From positions 27,878 to 91,877 of the forward strand of contig NZ_QYRT01000014.1 of the NCBI RefSeq assembly GCF_004923255.1: DNA of 64,000 bases, given 5' to 3'. A program made the translations under genes and the position numbers. Shown in pieces: positions 46,042 through 54,818 of the stretch (position 1 is its first letter; every line of letters starts with the position of its first letter). Origin of the DNA: Subtercola vilae. GTDB lineage: Bacteria; Actinomycetota; Actinomycetes; Actinomycetales; Microbacteriaceae. Under the pieces are notes generated by a model. The model did no database searches. It was not told the origin of the DNA and saw nothing but the letters and a program-made list of their open reading frames with translations.

Positions 46042-46607
46042 ACAAAGCTCTTCTCTGCCACGCCGGCAGCGGCAGGCGCGGCAGGGTCGCTTGCCGAGGG
46101 GGCGTACCGGGTGACCTCGTACGCGGCGATGGTGCGGTGCTGGTGGTCGACGCCGATCACGAGGATGATCTGGTCGTCGCCGCGCGTGAAGCCGAGGCCG
46201 GCGCCGCCCACGATGTCGAACTGTTTGCCGTCGAACGTGCCGAAGCGATTGCCGGCACTGTTGAGGTCGGACTCGGTGAACCCGGCCCCGGTGAGCTGGC
46301 TCACGACGGCGTCGGCATCGGTGGCGTTCGGGAGCACCACCGCGATCACCCAATCGGTCTCGACGTCATCGGAGTCGGTTGTACCGGCGAGGATCTTGCC
46401 GTCGGCGATGGGAATGTCGGAGGGAAAGTTGCCGGGCAACGCCCCCACGCTCACGTGTCCGCCCGATGTGAGCCCGACGATGCTGTTGATCGGGTTTGAA
46501 CACCCGGTCGCAACCCCGGCCGTCACCAGCGCAGCCAGCACCGAGAGAACGATGTGGGCGCGGCGGCGGGCGGGTCCGCGCAGGCGGCCCTGCCTAGAGG
46601 CGCTCAC
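46038..46607 (-). CDS. Small lipoprotein, member 2 of a tandem paralogue family
   Basis: 189 residues. A basic start and hydrophobic stretch lead to the lipobox GVATGC (Cys about residue 36). The mature part has SDIPIADGKILAGT, then the shared domain LTGAGFTESDLNSAGNRF, GTFDGKQFDIVGGAGLGF and a beta-rich end (DDQIILVIGVDHQHR). The same domain is in both neighbours. It overlaps both adjacent genes by 4 nt. I do not recognise a named family; the domain looks like a small alpha/beta surface module. Confidence 0.82.
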   Translation of the reverse strand: MSASRQGRLRGPARRRAHIVLSVLAALVTAGVATGCSNPINSIVGLTSGGHVSVGALPGNFPSDIPIADGKILAGTTDSDDVETDWVIAVVLPNATDADAVVSQLTGAGFTESDLNSAGNRFGTFDGKQFDIVGGAGLGFTRGDDQIILVIGVDHQHRTIAAYEVTRYAPSASDPAAPAAAGVAEKSFV

Positions 46608-46969
46608 GACGAGGCCTTGTCGATGAAGTAGACCGCGTCGGTGTTGCCCTTGTCGTCAGTGCCGACGCCGACCATGACAGAGTAGGCACCTCGAACGTAG
46701 CCAGTCGCCTGCGCGCCGACCACATCGAACGCTGTTCCGTCGAAGGTACCGAACCGATTGCCCTGGGAGTTCAGATCACTGGCCACGAAGCCCGCGGCAG
46801 TGAGCTGAGCGTCGATAGCGGCTACGGCGGCAGCGGCACTGGGAATCGCTGCACCCGGCGCTGACGCTGACGGCAGCACCGCGCATCCGGTCAGAACCAA
46901 CGGCGCCAGGCCGAGCCCGAGGGCCGACCCGACGTTCAGCCGATGAGCACGCGCGATCGGCGTGCGAAC
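46604..46969 (-). CDS. Small lipoprotein, member 1 of a tandem paralogue family
   Basis: 121 residues from GTG 46969, chosen because AAGGGG lies 9 nt upstream and because a promoter-like pair ends at 47015, placing the transcript start near or after the longer alternative GTG 47008. The signal ends in the lipobox LVLTGC. The shared domain follows: AQLTAAGFVASDLNSQGNRF, GTFDGTAFDVVGAQATGYV, YSVMVGVGTDDKGN. It is the shortest member and almost only the domain. It leads the three-gene operon; function unknown. Confidence 0.82.
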   Translation of the reverse strand, partial: VRTPIARAHRLNVGSALGLGLAPLVLTGCAVLPSASAPGAAIPSAAAAVAAIDAQLTAAGFVASDLNSQGNRFGTFDGTAFDVVGAQATGYVRGAYSVMVGVGTDDKGNTDAVYFIDKASS

Positions 46970-47014
46970 ACATTTCGGCCCCTTAGGCCGACGTTTACTG
47001 AGAATCACTCACTC

Positions 47015-47043
47015 ACTCTACGCCGCGCGTCTGCACGTGACAA
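47015..47043 (-). promoter_or_regulatory. Promoter of the three-gene lipoprotein operon
   Basis: On the minus strand TTGTCA (47043-47038; 5 of 6 to TTGACA) is followed after exactly 17 nt by TAGAGT (47020-47015; 4 of 6 to TATAAT). A start about 7 nt further on gives a leader of about 40 nt to GTG 46969. Confidence 0.6.
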
Positions 47044-47080
47044 CTGCTCAGCTATCACGCCGGCCGGGCCTGTACAACGA

Positions 47081-47124
47081 CAGACCCCCGCCGCACGAGC
47101 CGAAGCGCGTGGGGCGGGGGTCTG
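47081..47124 (-). terminator. Hairpin terminator after typA
   Basis: CAGACCCCCGCC (47081-47092) pairs perfectly with GGCGGGGGTCTG (47113-47124); the 20-nt loop contains a second CACG/CGTG pairing. It lies about 20 nt beyond the typA stop. No strong U-tract follows. Confidence 0.75.
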
Positions 47125-47144
47125 GTGAAGCGGGGCGGGACGCG

Positions 47145-49058
47145 CTACGCGTTCGCGTTCTGCGACTTGACGCGCGACGCGCTCCGCTGGCGAGCCTGCG
47201 CGGAGAGCTCGACCTTGCGGATGCGAACCCATTCGGGCGTGACCTCGACGCACTCGTCTTCGCGAGCGAATTCGAGCGACTCTTCAAGTGTCAGCTTGCG
47301 CGACGGCGTCATGCGCTCGAACGTGTCAGAAGTGGACTGGCGCATGTTGGTCAGTTGCTTCTCTTTGGTGATGTTGACGTCCATGTCGTCGGCGCGCGAG
47401 TTCTCGCCGATGACCATGCCTTCGTACACCTCTTGGGTGGGCTCCACGAAGAACGACATGCGCTCCTGCAGGTTCACGATGGCGAACGGCGTGACGACAC
47501 CCGAGCGGTCGGCCACGATCGACCCGTTGTTGCGGGTGACGATGGCGCCGGCCCACGGAGCGTAGCCGTGTGAGATGGCGTTGGCGATACCGGTACCACG
47601 CGTGGTGGTGAGGAACTCGGTGCGGAAACCGATGAGCCCACGCGACGGAACGATGAACTCCATGCGAACCCAGCCGGTGCCGTGGTTCTGCATGGTCTCC
47701 ATCATGCCCTTGCGGGAAGCGAGAAGCTGGGTGATGGCACCGAGGAACTCTTCGGGCGCATCGACGGTCAGGTGCTCGAACGGCTCATGCGTCTTGCCAT
47801 TGACCTGCTTGGTGACCACCTGCGGCTTGCCGACGGTGAGCTCGAAGCCCTCGCGGCGCATCTGCTCGACGAGGATGGCGAGAGCCAGTTCTCCACGACC
47901 CTGCACCTCCCACGCGTCGGGGCGACCGATGTCGACGACCTTCAGCGAGACGTTACCGACCAGCTCGCGGTCGAGGCGGTCTTTCACCATACGGGCCGTG
48001 ACCTTCGAGCCCTTGGTGCGGCCGATCATCGGCGAGGTGTTGGTACCGATGGTCATCGAGATGGCGGGGTCGTCGACCGTGATGATCGGCAGCGGCCGAA
48101 CATCGTCGGGGTCGCTGATGGTGTCTCCGATGGTGATCTCGTCGATCCCCGCGATGGCCACGATGTCGCCGGGGCCAGCCGTCTCGGTCGGGAAGCGCGT
48201 GAGCGCCTTCGTGATCAACAGTTCGGTGAGCTTGACGTTCTGAACCGAACCGTCGTGGCGAACCCAGGCGACCTGCTGGCCCTTTTTGATGTGACCGTTG
48301 AAGATGCGCAGCAACGCGAGGCGGCCGAGGAACGGCGACGCGTCGAGGTTGGTGACGTGCGCCTGCAGGGGCAGATCGTCGTCGTAGGTGGGAGCCGGAA
48401 CGTGCTTCAAGATCGCTTCGAAGAGCGGCTCGAGGTCGTCGTTGTCGGGCAGCGTGCCGTTCTCGGGCTTGTTGTTCGATGCGGCACCGTTACGCCCGGA
48501 GGCATAGACGATCGGCACGTCGAGCACCTTGTCGAGGTCGAGGTCGGGGTGGTCGTCAGACATGTCGCTCGCAAGGCCGAGCAGAAGATCTTGCGACTCT
48601 GCGATGACCTCGTCGATGCGGGCATCCGGCCGGTCGGTCTTGTTGACCAGCAGGATGACCGGAAGGTTCGCCTCGAGCGCCTTGCGCAGCACGAAACGCG
48701 TCTGCGGCAGCGGGCCCTCAGACGCATCGACGAGCAGAACGACACCGTCGACCATGGAGAGGCCGCGCTCGACCTCACCACCGAAGTCGGCGTGGCCCGG
48801 AGTGTCGATGACGTTGATGACAATGGACTTGCCATCGGCGTGCTTGCCGCTGTAGAGCACCGAGGTGTTCTTCGCGAGGATCGTGATGCCCTTTTCGCGT
48901 TCAAGGTCATTCGAGTCCATCATGCGGTCTTCGCCCTCAAAGTGGGCGTCGAACGAGTTGGTCTGCTTGAGCATCGCGTCGACAAGAGTGGTCTTGCCGT
49001 GGTCGACGTGGGCAACAATCGCTACGTTACGTAGGTCATCGCGGGTGGCTGACGCCAT
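47145..49058 (-). CDS. typA: Ribosome-associated GTPase TypA/BipA
   Basis: 637 residues from ATG 49058 (GAGGA upstream). GTPase motifs: [10 protein letters not shown] (about 16), [10 protein letters not shown] (switch I), [12 protein letters not shown] and [10 protein letters not shown]. The later domains match TypA ([35 protein letters not shown]). TypA/BipA is a translation-factor GTPase that acts on the ribosome in assembly and stress adaptation. The length is normal; nothing unusual was seen. Confidence 0.96.
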   Translation of the reverse strand: MASATRDDLRNVAIVAHVDHGKTTLVDAMLKQTNSFDAHFEGEDRMMDSNDLEREKGITILAKNTSVLYSGKHADGKSIVINVIDTPGHADFGGEVERGLSMVDGVVLLVDASEGPLPQTRFVLRKALEANLPVILLVNKTDRPDARIDEVIAESQDLLLGLASDMSDDHPDLDLDKVLDVPIVYASGRNGAASNNKPENGTLPDNDDLEPLFEAILKHVPAPTYDDDLPLQAHVTNLDASPFLGRLALLRIFNGHIKKGQQVAWVRHDGSVQNVKLTELLITKALTRFPTETAGPGDIVAIAGIDEITIGDTISDPDDVRPLPIITVDDPAISMTIGTNTSPMIGRTKGSKVTARMVKDRLDRELVGNVSLKVVDIGRPDAWEVQGRGELALAILVEQMRREGFELTVGKPQVVTKQVNGKTHEPFEHLTVDAPEEFLGAITQLLASRKGMMETMQNHGTGWVRMEFIVPSRGLIGFRTEFLTTTRGTGIANAISHGYAPWAGAIVTRNNGSIVADRSGVVTPFAIVNLQERMSFFVEPTQEVYEGMVIGENSRADDMDVNITKEKQLTNMRQSTSDTFERMTPSRKLTLEESLEFAREDECVEVTPEWVRIRKVELSAQARQRSASRVKSQNANA

Positions 49059-49124
49059 GGATGATCGTCCTCAAAGTAATGCGGACTCAATCTGTAGGCG
49101 AGCCCGACGAAATAAACGGGTGGG

Positions 49125-49145
49125 GGCAACTACGCCCGGGTTGCC
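49125..49145 (-). terminator. Weak hairpin after the oligopeptide operon
   Basis: GGCAAC (49125-49130) pairs with GTTGCC (49140-49145) around 9 nt, just downstream of the double-ATPase stop at 49156. It may end the operon. The 49059-49155 gap otherwise holds only the typA leader. Confidence 0.35.
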
Positions 49146-49155
49146 GACGCAAAAC

Positions 49156-50910
49156 TTAGACCCCCAGAGCAATACCAGCCCCGGGAATCGCATTCAGCAA
49201 CTCTTTAGTGTATTCCATACGCGGGTTGTCGAACACCTCATCGGTCGTAGCGGTCTCAACGATCTTGCCGCGCTGCATGACACAGACGTTGTCGGCGATC
49301 ACCCGCACGACCGCGAGGTCGTGTGTGATGAAGAGATACGTGAGGTCGAGTTCGGTCTGAAGGTCTGACAGCAGCTGCAGAATCTGAGCCTGAACGAGCA
49401 CGTCGAGAGCCGAGACGGCCTCGTCGAGAATGACGATGTCGGGCTTCAGCGCGAGCGCACGAGCGATGGCAACGCGCTGGCGCTGCCCTCCGGAGAGTTC
49501 GTTCGGGTACCGGCTGGCCAGGGCCCGCGGCAGTGAGACCTGTTCGAGAAGCTCGAACACGCGGTCGCGGCGCGACTTCTTGTCGCCCACCTTGTGGGTG
49601 TTCAGCGGTTCACCGATGGTGTTGCCGATGTTACGCAGCGGATCGAGCGAACCGTACGGGTCTTGGAAGACCGGCTGCATCTTGCGGCGCAGGTCGAGCA
49701 GAGCTTTACCCTTCAAAGGTGCCGTGTTCGTTCCGTCGATGCGGATCTCGCCGTGCGTGGCGTCTTCGAGCCGCAGCAGCATCTTCGCCACAGTCGACTT
49801 GCCAGAGCCGGACTCCCCCACCAGCGCCGTTGTGGTACCGCGCTGAATACTGAACGACACGTCGTCGACGGCCGTGAACGCCTCTTTGTTGCCGCGGATC
49901 TTGTAGACCTTGGTGAGGTGCTCGACGACGATGGCGTCTTCGCGCTTGGGCGCAGCTGCCAGCTGGCCGGCCCGCGCCTCTGCCGTCTCGATGAGGTCGA
50001 GACCCTCGGTCACACCGGTGGCCGAGTAGTCGAGCTCGGTGAGCTTGTGGGCCGACGACTGGATGCGCCGCGAGGCGAGGCTCGGAGCCGCGGCAACGAG
50101 CCGCTGAGTATAGGGATGCAGCGGGTTCGCCAGAATCTCCTTCGACGGGCCCGACTCCACAACCTGGCCCTTGTACATCACCACGAGGTGCTCGGCGCGC
50201 TCGGCGGCCAGACCCAGGTCGTGGGTGATGAACAGCAGTGCGGTACCCGTGTCACGGGTGAGCTTCTCGAGGTTGTCGAGAATGGTGCGCTGCACCGTCA
50301 CGTCGAGAGCAGACGTGGGCTCATCGGCTATGAGCAGCTTGGGCCTCGACGAGAGACCGATACCGATGAGCACGCGCTGACGCATTCCGCCGGAGAACTG
50401 GTGTGGAAACTGCTTCAGGCGCTTCTCTGCGTCACCGAGGCCGGCTTCTTTCAACACCTGGATCGCGTGCTTCTTCACGTCGGCCCGGCCTTGTGCGATG
50501 CCGTTGGCCCTGATGGCCTCCTGCACCTGAAAACCGACGCTCCACACCGGGTTGAGGTTCGACATCGGGTCTTGCGGCACAAAACCGATGAGCTTGCCCC
50601 GCACCTCCTGCATCTGCTTCTGGGAGAGCTTCGTGAGGTCTTGGCCGTCGAAGAGAATCTGGCCGCCCATGATCTTGCCGGAGCCGGGCAGCAGGTTGAT
50701 GATGGCGTGCGCGGTGGTCGACTTGCCTGACCCCGACTCGCCCACGATGGCCAACGTCTCACCGGCGTGCAGAGTGATGTTCGCCCCGCGCACCGCCGGA
50801 ATGACACCGCTCTGCGTCTGGAAACCGACCTGCAGGTTCGTGATCTGAAGCAGTGGCACCCGGGCATCCGTACCGGAGGAATCAGGCGTTCTGGGAGAAG
50901 GGGTACTCAT
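49156..50910 (-). CDS. Oligopeptide ABC transporter, fused double ATPase (OppD-OppF type)
   Basis: 584 residues. Two ABC modules: Walker A AIVGESGSGKST, signature FSGGMRQRV and LLIADEPTSALD in the first; ALVGESGSGKST, LSGGQRQRVAIARAL and IVILDEAVSALD in the second (Ala-Val in place of Pro-Thr). The linker (about 275-325) is polar. It overlaps the permease upstream by 4 nt (ATGA). It powers oligopeptide import by the OppABC proteins encoded upstream. It is a paralogue of the double ATPase at 19494-21443, but the operons differ in gene content. Confidence 0.95.
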   Translation of the reverse strand: MSTPSPRTPDSSGTDARVPLLQITNLQVGFQTQSGVIPAVRGANITLHAGETLAIVGESGSGKSTTAHAIINLLPGSGKIMGGQILFDGQDLTKLSQKQMQEVRGKLIGFVPQDPMSNLNPVWSVGFQVQEAIRANGIAQGRADVKKHAIQVLKEAGLGDAEKRLKQFPHQFSGGMRQRVLIGIGLSSRPKLLIADEPTSALDVTVQRTILDNLEKLTRDTGTALLFITHDLGLAAERAEHLVVMYKGQVVESGPSKEILANPLHPYTQRLVAAAPSLASRRIQSSAHKLTELDYSATGVTEGLDLIETAEARAGQLAAAPKREDAIVVEHLTKVYKIRGNKEAFTAVDDVSFSIQRGTTTALVGESGSGKSTVAKMLLRLEDATHGEIRIDGTNTAPLKGKALLDLRRKMQPVFQDPYGSLDPLRNIGNTIGEPLNTHKVGDKKSRRDRVFELLEQVSLPRALASRYPNELSGGQRQRVAIARALALKPDIVILDEAVSALDVLVQAQILQLLSDLQTELDLTYLFITHDLAVVRVIADNVCVMQRGKIVETATTDEVFDNPRMEYTKELLNAIPGAGIALGV

Positions 50911-51884
50911 CGAAGGGCTCTCGCTTTCGGGTCGAGTGCGTCTCGAATCACTTCACCCATGAGGATGAACGCGAAAACTGTGATCGACAGAGCAAGCGAC
51001 GGGTAGATCAACGTCTGCGGGTTGGTGCGAAGGTCACGCTGGGCCTGGTTGATGTCGTTGCCCCACGACATGATCGAGCTGCCGAGACCGACACCCAGGA
51101 ACGACAGGGTGGCTTCGGCGACGATCGCTGCGGCGAGGGAGATGGTCGTGATGGCGATCACCGGGGCGATGGAGTTCGGCAAGACGTGTCGAAGCAGAAT
51201 GCGAAGGCTCGAGACCCCGAGGGCCTCGGACGCCATCACGAAGTCGGCGTTCTTGACACGGAGTATCTCTGCTCGAAGCACACGGGCAGTCGCCGGCCAG
51301 GCGAAGAGCCCGATGGCGAGTGAGATGGTCCAGACGCTGCGGTAGTTGACGAGCACCGACATGATGACCACGGCGGCCAGGATGTAGGGAATCGAGAAGA
51401 AGATGTCACCGATGCGCGAGAGCACGGCGTCGACGACTCCGCCGTAGAACCCGGCGAAGGCTCCGAACACCAGACCGAGCACGGTGGTCAGAACGATGAC
51501 GATGATGCCGACCGACAGCGACGTCGAAGTGCCGTTGATGATGCGCGAGTAGACGTCGCAGCCCTGCTTCGTGAAGCCGAGTGGATGCCCGGCGGTGGGC
51601 CCACCGTTGCTGTTGAGCAACTGGCAGTCGTTGTTGGGCAGCACACTCGTGAACAGCCACGGAAAGAGCGCGACGACCACGACGAGGATGATCAGGGCAC
51701 CCGAAACCCAGAACGTGGGGCGGCGCCGGGCGTCACGCCAGGCATCGATCCAGAGGTTGCTGGGCTTGTCGGCGACGTTGACGACGTCGATGGCGACGAG
51801 AGGCGTCTCTTCGAGCGGCGCTACGAAGTGCGAGGCCCCGGGCTCGGAGGCGGTCACGGGGTGTTCGAAAAGGTCATTTGACAT
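50907..51884 (-). CDS. Oligopeptide ABC transporter permease, OppC type
   Basis: 325 residues from ATG 51884 (AAGGA 6 nt upstream); longer in-frame starts overlap the previous gene further. N-terminal tail and first helix (VSGALIILVVVVALFPWLF) are followed by an extracytoplasmic insertion with cysteines (NNDCQLLNSNGGPTAGHPLG, KQGCDVYSR) and an EAA loop (ASEALGVSSLRILLRHVLPN). It overlaps oppB by 11 nt. Confidence 0.94.
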   Translation of the reverse strand: MSNDLFEHPVTASEPGASHFVAPLEETPLVAIDVVNVADKPSNLWIDAWRDARRRPTFWVSGALIILVVVVALFPWLFTSVLPNNDCQLLNSNGGPTAGHPLGFTKQGCDVYSRIINGTSTSLSVGIIVIVLTTVLGLVFGAFAGFYGGVVDAVLSRIGDIFFSIPYILAAVVIMSVLVNYRSVWTISLAIGLFAWPATARVLRAEILRVKNADFVMASEALGVSSLRILLRHVLPNSIAPVIAITTISLAAAIVAEATLSFLGVGLGSSIMSWGNDINQAQRDLRTNPQTLIYPSLALSITVFAFILMGEVIRDALDPKARALR

Positions 51885-52803
51885 AGCGGATCCTTGGGTC
51901 GAGCAAGCCGTAGAGCAGATCGACAATGAGGTTGACGATGAGGTAGAGCAACACCATCACGGTGACGAACGAGACGACCGTGGGGCCTTCGCTGCGGATG
52001 ATCGCCTGGTAGAGCGTGTTGCCGACGCCCGGAACGTTGAAGATGCCCTCTGTGACCGTTGCCCCGACCAGCAGAACACCGAAGTCGGTGGCCAGATAGG
52101 TGACGACGGGAATCAGAGAGTTGCGCAAGATGTGCACCGGAACGATGCGATTGCGACTGAGGCCCTTGCTGTACGCCGTACGAACGAAGTCGAGCCCCGA
52201 TGTCTCGATCACCGATGACCGAGTCAGGCGCACGATCTGCGCGAAACTGATGCTCGCCAGCACGAGCGCCGGCAGGATCAGGTCTTGAACCGGCGCTCCG
52301 GTTCCGACGGTCGTTCTGGCCCAGCCGAGCTGCACCCCGAACACATACTGCCCGACGAAGGCGATCACGAAGATCGGCAGCGAGATCAGGATGAGGCTGA
52401 CGACGAGCGACGACGCATCGAAGAGCTTGCCTTTGCGAAGGCCCGAGATCAGGCCGACGACGATGCCGAACACCGTCTCGAAGAACAGCGCGATCACAGC
52501 GAGCCGAAGGGTGACGGGGAACGTGCGGAGCAGGATGTCGCCGACGGGCTGGCCCGAGTACGAGATTCCGAAGTTGCCCTGGAAGATTCCGCCGATGTAG
52601 ATCAGGTACTGAACGATGAAGGGCTGATCGAGGTGGTACTGCGCACGGAGCTGGGCGACGAGCGCCGGGCTGGGTGTCTTGTCGCCGAACAGGGCGAGGA
52701 TCGGGTCTCCCGGCATTGCGAAGACCATGAAGTAGATGAGAAACGTTGTTCCGAAGAAAACGGGAATTGCCTGCAACAGGCGCCTGAGAATATATCCGGC
52801 CAT
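51874..52803 (-). CDS. Oligopeptide ABC transporter permease, OppB type
   Basis: 309 residues with about six helices. The N-terminal helix LLQAIPVFFGTTFLIYFMVF precedes AMPGDPILALFG, the OppB/DppB hallmark region; an EAA loop is at FVRTAYSKGLSRNRIVPVHI. It pairs with the OppC-type permease. Its upstream leader contains the strong hairpin that separates it from the binding-protein gene. Confidence 0.94.
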   Translation of the reverse strand: MAGYILRRLLQAIPVFFGTTFLIYFMVFAMPGDPILALFGDKTPSPALVAQLRAQYHLDQPFIVQYLIYIGGIFQGNFGISYSGQPVGDILLRTFPVTLRLAVIALFFETVFGIVVGLISGLRKGKLFDASSLVVSLILISLPIFVIAFVGQYVFGVQLGWARTTVGTGAPVQDLILPALVLASISFAQIVRLTRSSVIETSGLDFVRTAYSKGLSRNRIVPVHILRNSLIPVVTYLATDFGVLLVGATVTEGIFNVPGVGNTLYQAIIRSEGPTVVSFVTVMVLLYLIVNLIVDLLYGLLDPRIRYVK

Positions 52804-52867
52804 AGAAGTTCAGCCTCGAGACGAGAGGTAAGTGCGCATACGGGTAAGTAGACCTTATCGAGAGTCA

Positions 52868-52910
52868 AACCAAAAGGGGCGACAGCGTGAAGCTGCCGCC
52901 CCTTTCGGTT
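52868..52910 (-). terminator. Intra-operon hairpin between oppA-like and oppB-like genes
   Basis: Two 14-nt arms (52868-52881 and 52897-52910) pair with a single G-U wobble in the minus-strand RNA, and the inner loop adds CAGC/GCTG. It lies 12 nt after the binding-protein stop. Such hairpins typically stabilise or attenuate so that more binding protein than permease is made. Confidence 0.8.
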
Positions 52911-52921
52911 GGCGGGAGAGA

Positions 52922-54541
52922 CTAGCCCTTGGTGATCGCGTAGTACAGCGGAACTGAGTTCCAGCCGAACTGAACGTTCGACACGCCCGTGGCGTAGCCG
53001 CCCGTCACGTTCGAGTACCAGAGCGGAATCGCCGGCAGGTCTTTGAGCAGGATGACCTGAGCGTCTTGGTAGTCCTTGATCGCTGCGTCTGTCTTAGTCT
53101 CTGAAGCGGCCTTCGTGAAGAGGGCGTCAACGGCCGGGTCGCTGAAGTGACCGTCGTTGGAGCTGGCACCGGTCGCGTAGAGGGGCGTGAGGAAGTCGCT
53201 GACCGCCGGGTAGTCGGCCTGCCATCCGGTGCGGAACGCGGTCTCGATCGGCTTGGTCTTGTCTGTGACCAGCGAACGGAACTGGGCGAAGGTCGGAGTG
53301 GGCGCGCCCGCTGCGTCGATGCCGAGAACGTTCTTGACGCTGTTCGCCACGGCGTCGACCCAGGCCTGGTGAGGCCCATCGGCGTTGTAGGCGAGCTGGA
53401 ACGTACCTGACCACGGCGAGATGGCGTCAGCCTTGGCCCACAGCTTCTTCGCGTCGTCAGCATTGTAGGTCAGCACCGAGTTGTTGCTGAGCGAGTCGGT
53501 GTAACCATCGAGCACGGGCGACGTGAAGTCTTTCGCCGGGGTGCGCGTGCCGTTGAAGATCACCTTGGTGATCGTAGGGCGGTCGATGGCTTCAGAGATC
53601 GCCTGGCGGCGGAGCAGGCCTTCTGCACCCTGGAAGTGCGGAGCCGAGGTACCGATGGTGAACGACTGGAACACGGCTGAAGGCTGGTTGATCGCACGCG
53701 AACCGAGGTCGTTTGTGAACGTCGAGATGGCCGAGTCGGGGATCTCGTCGATCACGTCGACGTTGTTGGCCTGCAGGTCGGAGTACGCGGCGTCGGCCTG
53801 AGCGTAGAACTTGAAGGTCACCCCACCGTTCTGAGGCTTGCGACCACCGGTGTAGGTGGTGTTCGGAACGAGATCGATCTGCACGTTGTGCTGCCATGCC
53901 GAAGCAGAAGCCAGCTTGTACGGGCCGTTGCCGATCGGGTTCTGGCCGAACGCGGTCATGTCTTTGAATGCGTTGGCCGGCAACGGGTCGAACGCCGTGT
54001 AGCCGAGCTGCAGCGGGAAGTCTGACTGCGGAGCCGAGAGCTTCACGGTGAAGGTCGTGGCGTCGACGACGGTGAGGCCGGTGAGGGGGCTGCTCGCCGC
54101 GTCGTTGTAGCCCTCGATCGGTGCGAAGAACGACTGGTTGACCTGGGCGTTGCTGGTCAGGGCGCCGTACTGCCAGGCATCGACGAACGACTTCGCGTCG
54201 ACCGCTTCGCCGTCGCTGAACGTCTGGTTGGCCTTGATCTTGATCGTGTAGGTCTGCGAGTCGTTCGTGGTGATCGAGTCGGCCATGTCGTTGATCGGCT
54301 TGCCGGTTGCGTCGTAGTACACAAGCCCAGCGAAGATGGAGTCGACGATCTTGCCGCCACCGGTCTCGTTGGTGTTGGTGGGAATCAGCGGGTTCTGGGG
54401 CTCAGAGCCGTTGGTCGTGATGATGGCCGTGGTGTTCGCGGTGCTCGCAGGCGTGCTGCTGCCTGACGAGCATCCGGTGAGTACGAGTGCGCTGGCTGCG
54501 GCCAGGGCGACTGCGCCCACTCCAATACGTCTGATTTTCAA
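52922..54541 (-). CDS. Oligopeptide ABC transporter substrate-binding lipoprotein (OppA type, family 5)
   Basis: 539 residues from TTG 54541, supported by AGGAGG 5 nt upstream. The signal peptide ends in the lipobox LVLTGC (Cys about 24). The family 5 pattern is clear: EPQNPLIPTNTNETGGGKIV, TIKIKANQTFSDGEAVDAKS, GNGPYKLAS. It resembles actinobacterial OppA/DppA that capture peptides at the cell surface. It is the first gene of the oligopeptide operon. The hairpin after it suggests high expression relative to the permeases. Confidence 0.94.
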   Translation of the reverse strand: MKIRRIGVGAVALAAASALVLTGCSSGSSTPASTANTTAIITTNGSEPQNPLIPTNTNETGGGKIVDSIFAGLVYYDATGKPINDMADSITTNDSQTYTIKIKANQTFSDGEAVDAKSFVDAWQYGALTSNAQVNQSFFAPIEGYNDAASSPLTGLTVVDATTFTVKLSAPQSDFPLQLGYTAFDPLPANAFKDMTAFGQNPIGNGPYKLASASAWQHNVQIDLVPNTTYTGGRKPQNGGVTFKFYAQADAAYSDLQANNVDVIDEIPDSAISTFTNDLGSRAINQPSAVFQSFTIGTSAPHFQGAEGLLRRQAISEAIDRPTITKVIFNGTRTPAKDFTSPVLDGYTDSLSNNSVLTYNADDAKKLWAKADAISPWSGTFQLAYNADGPHQAWVDAVANSVKNVLGIDAAGAPTPTFAQFRSLVTDKTKPIETAFRTGWQADYPAVSDFLTPLYATGASSNDGHFSDPAVDALFTKAASETKTDAAIKDYQDAQVILLKDLPAIPLWYSNVTGGYATGVSNVQFGWNSVPLYYAITKG

Positions 54542-54683
54542 GGTTTCCTCCTGTGCAAACTGGGCAAATCAAAATCACGACTTGTGGCCGGGAAATCGAA
54601 TCGAATGTGTCGCTCGCGACGCGTGTGAAAGCACCGCAAATCGCGCACGCCGAGATGATCGGAACGCACGATGACTACGGAGT

Positions 54684-54713
54684 ACCCTAAAAGGGGGCGC
54701 AGTGCTTCACCAA
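54684..54713 (-). promoter_or_regulatory. Possible promoter of the oppA-like operon
   Basis: On the minus strand TTGGTG (54713-54708) is followed after 18 nt by TAGGGT (54689-54684). This would give a leader of about 140 nt. Confidence 0.4.
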
Positions 54714-54762
54714 ATGCGTGTGAAAAAAGTTACATACTAGAAACTAAAATCACCGAATTGTT

Positions 54763-54790
54763 GTGCTCTATGCACAATCTTTGTGCATTC
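54763..54790. promoter_or_regulatory. Three TTGTGC half-sites upstream of the CPBP gene, candidate operator
   Basis: TTGTGC (54763-54768), GCACAA (54774-54779) and TTGTGC (54783-54788) are spaced so that ATGCACAA (54772-54779) and TTGTGCAT (54783-54790) form a perfect 8-bp inverted repeat with a 3-nt spacer. It lies 28 nt before ATG 54819 in an AT-rich patch, a place where a repressor would act. The rest of the 54542-54818 gap shows no gene. Confidence 0.5.
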
Positions 54791-54818
54791 ATAAGTTTCA
54801 ACGCAAGAAAGCAGCGCC

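Noticed and set aside
46604..47008. GTG 47008 as the start of the first lipoprotein
   Set aside because: It falls at the predicted transcription start of the promoter at 47015-47043; GTG 46969 has a ribosome site and gives a normal signal peptide.
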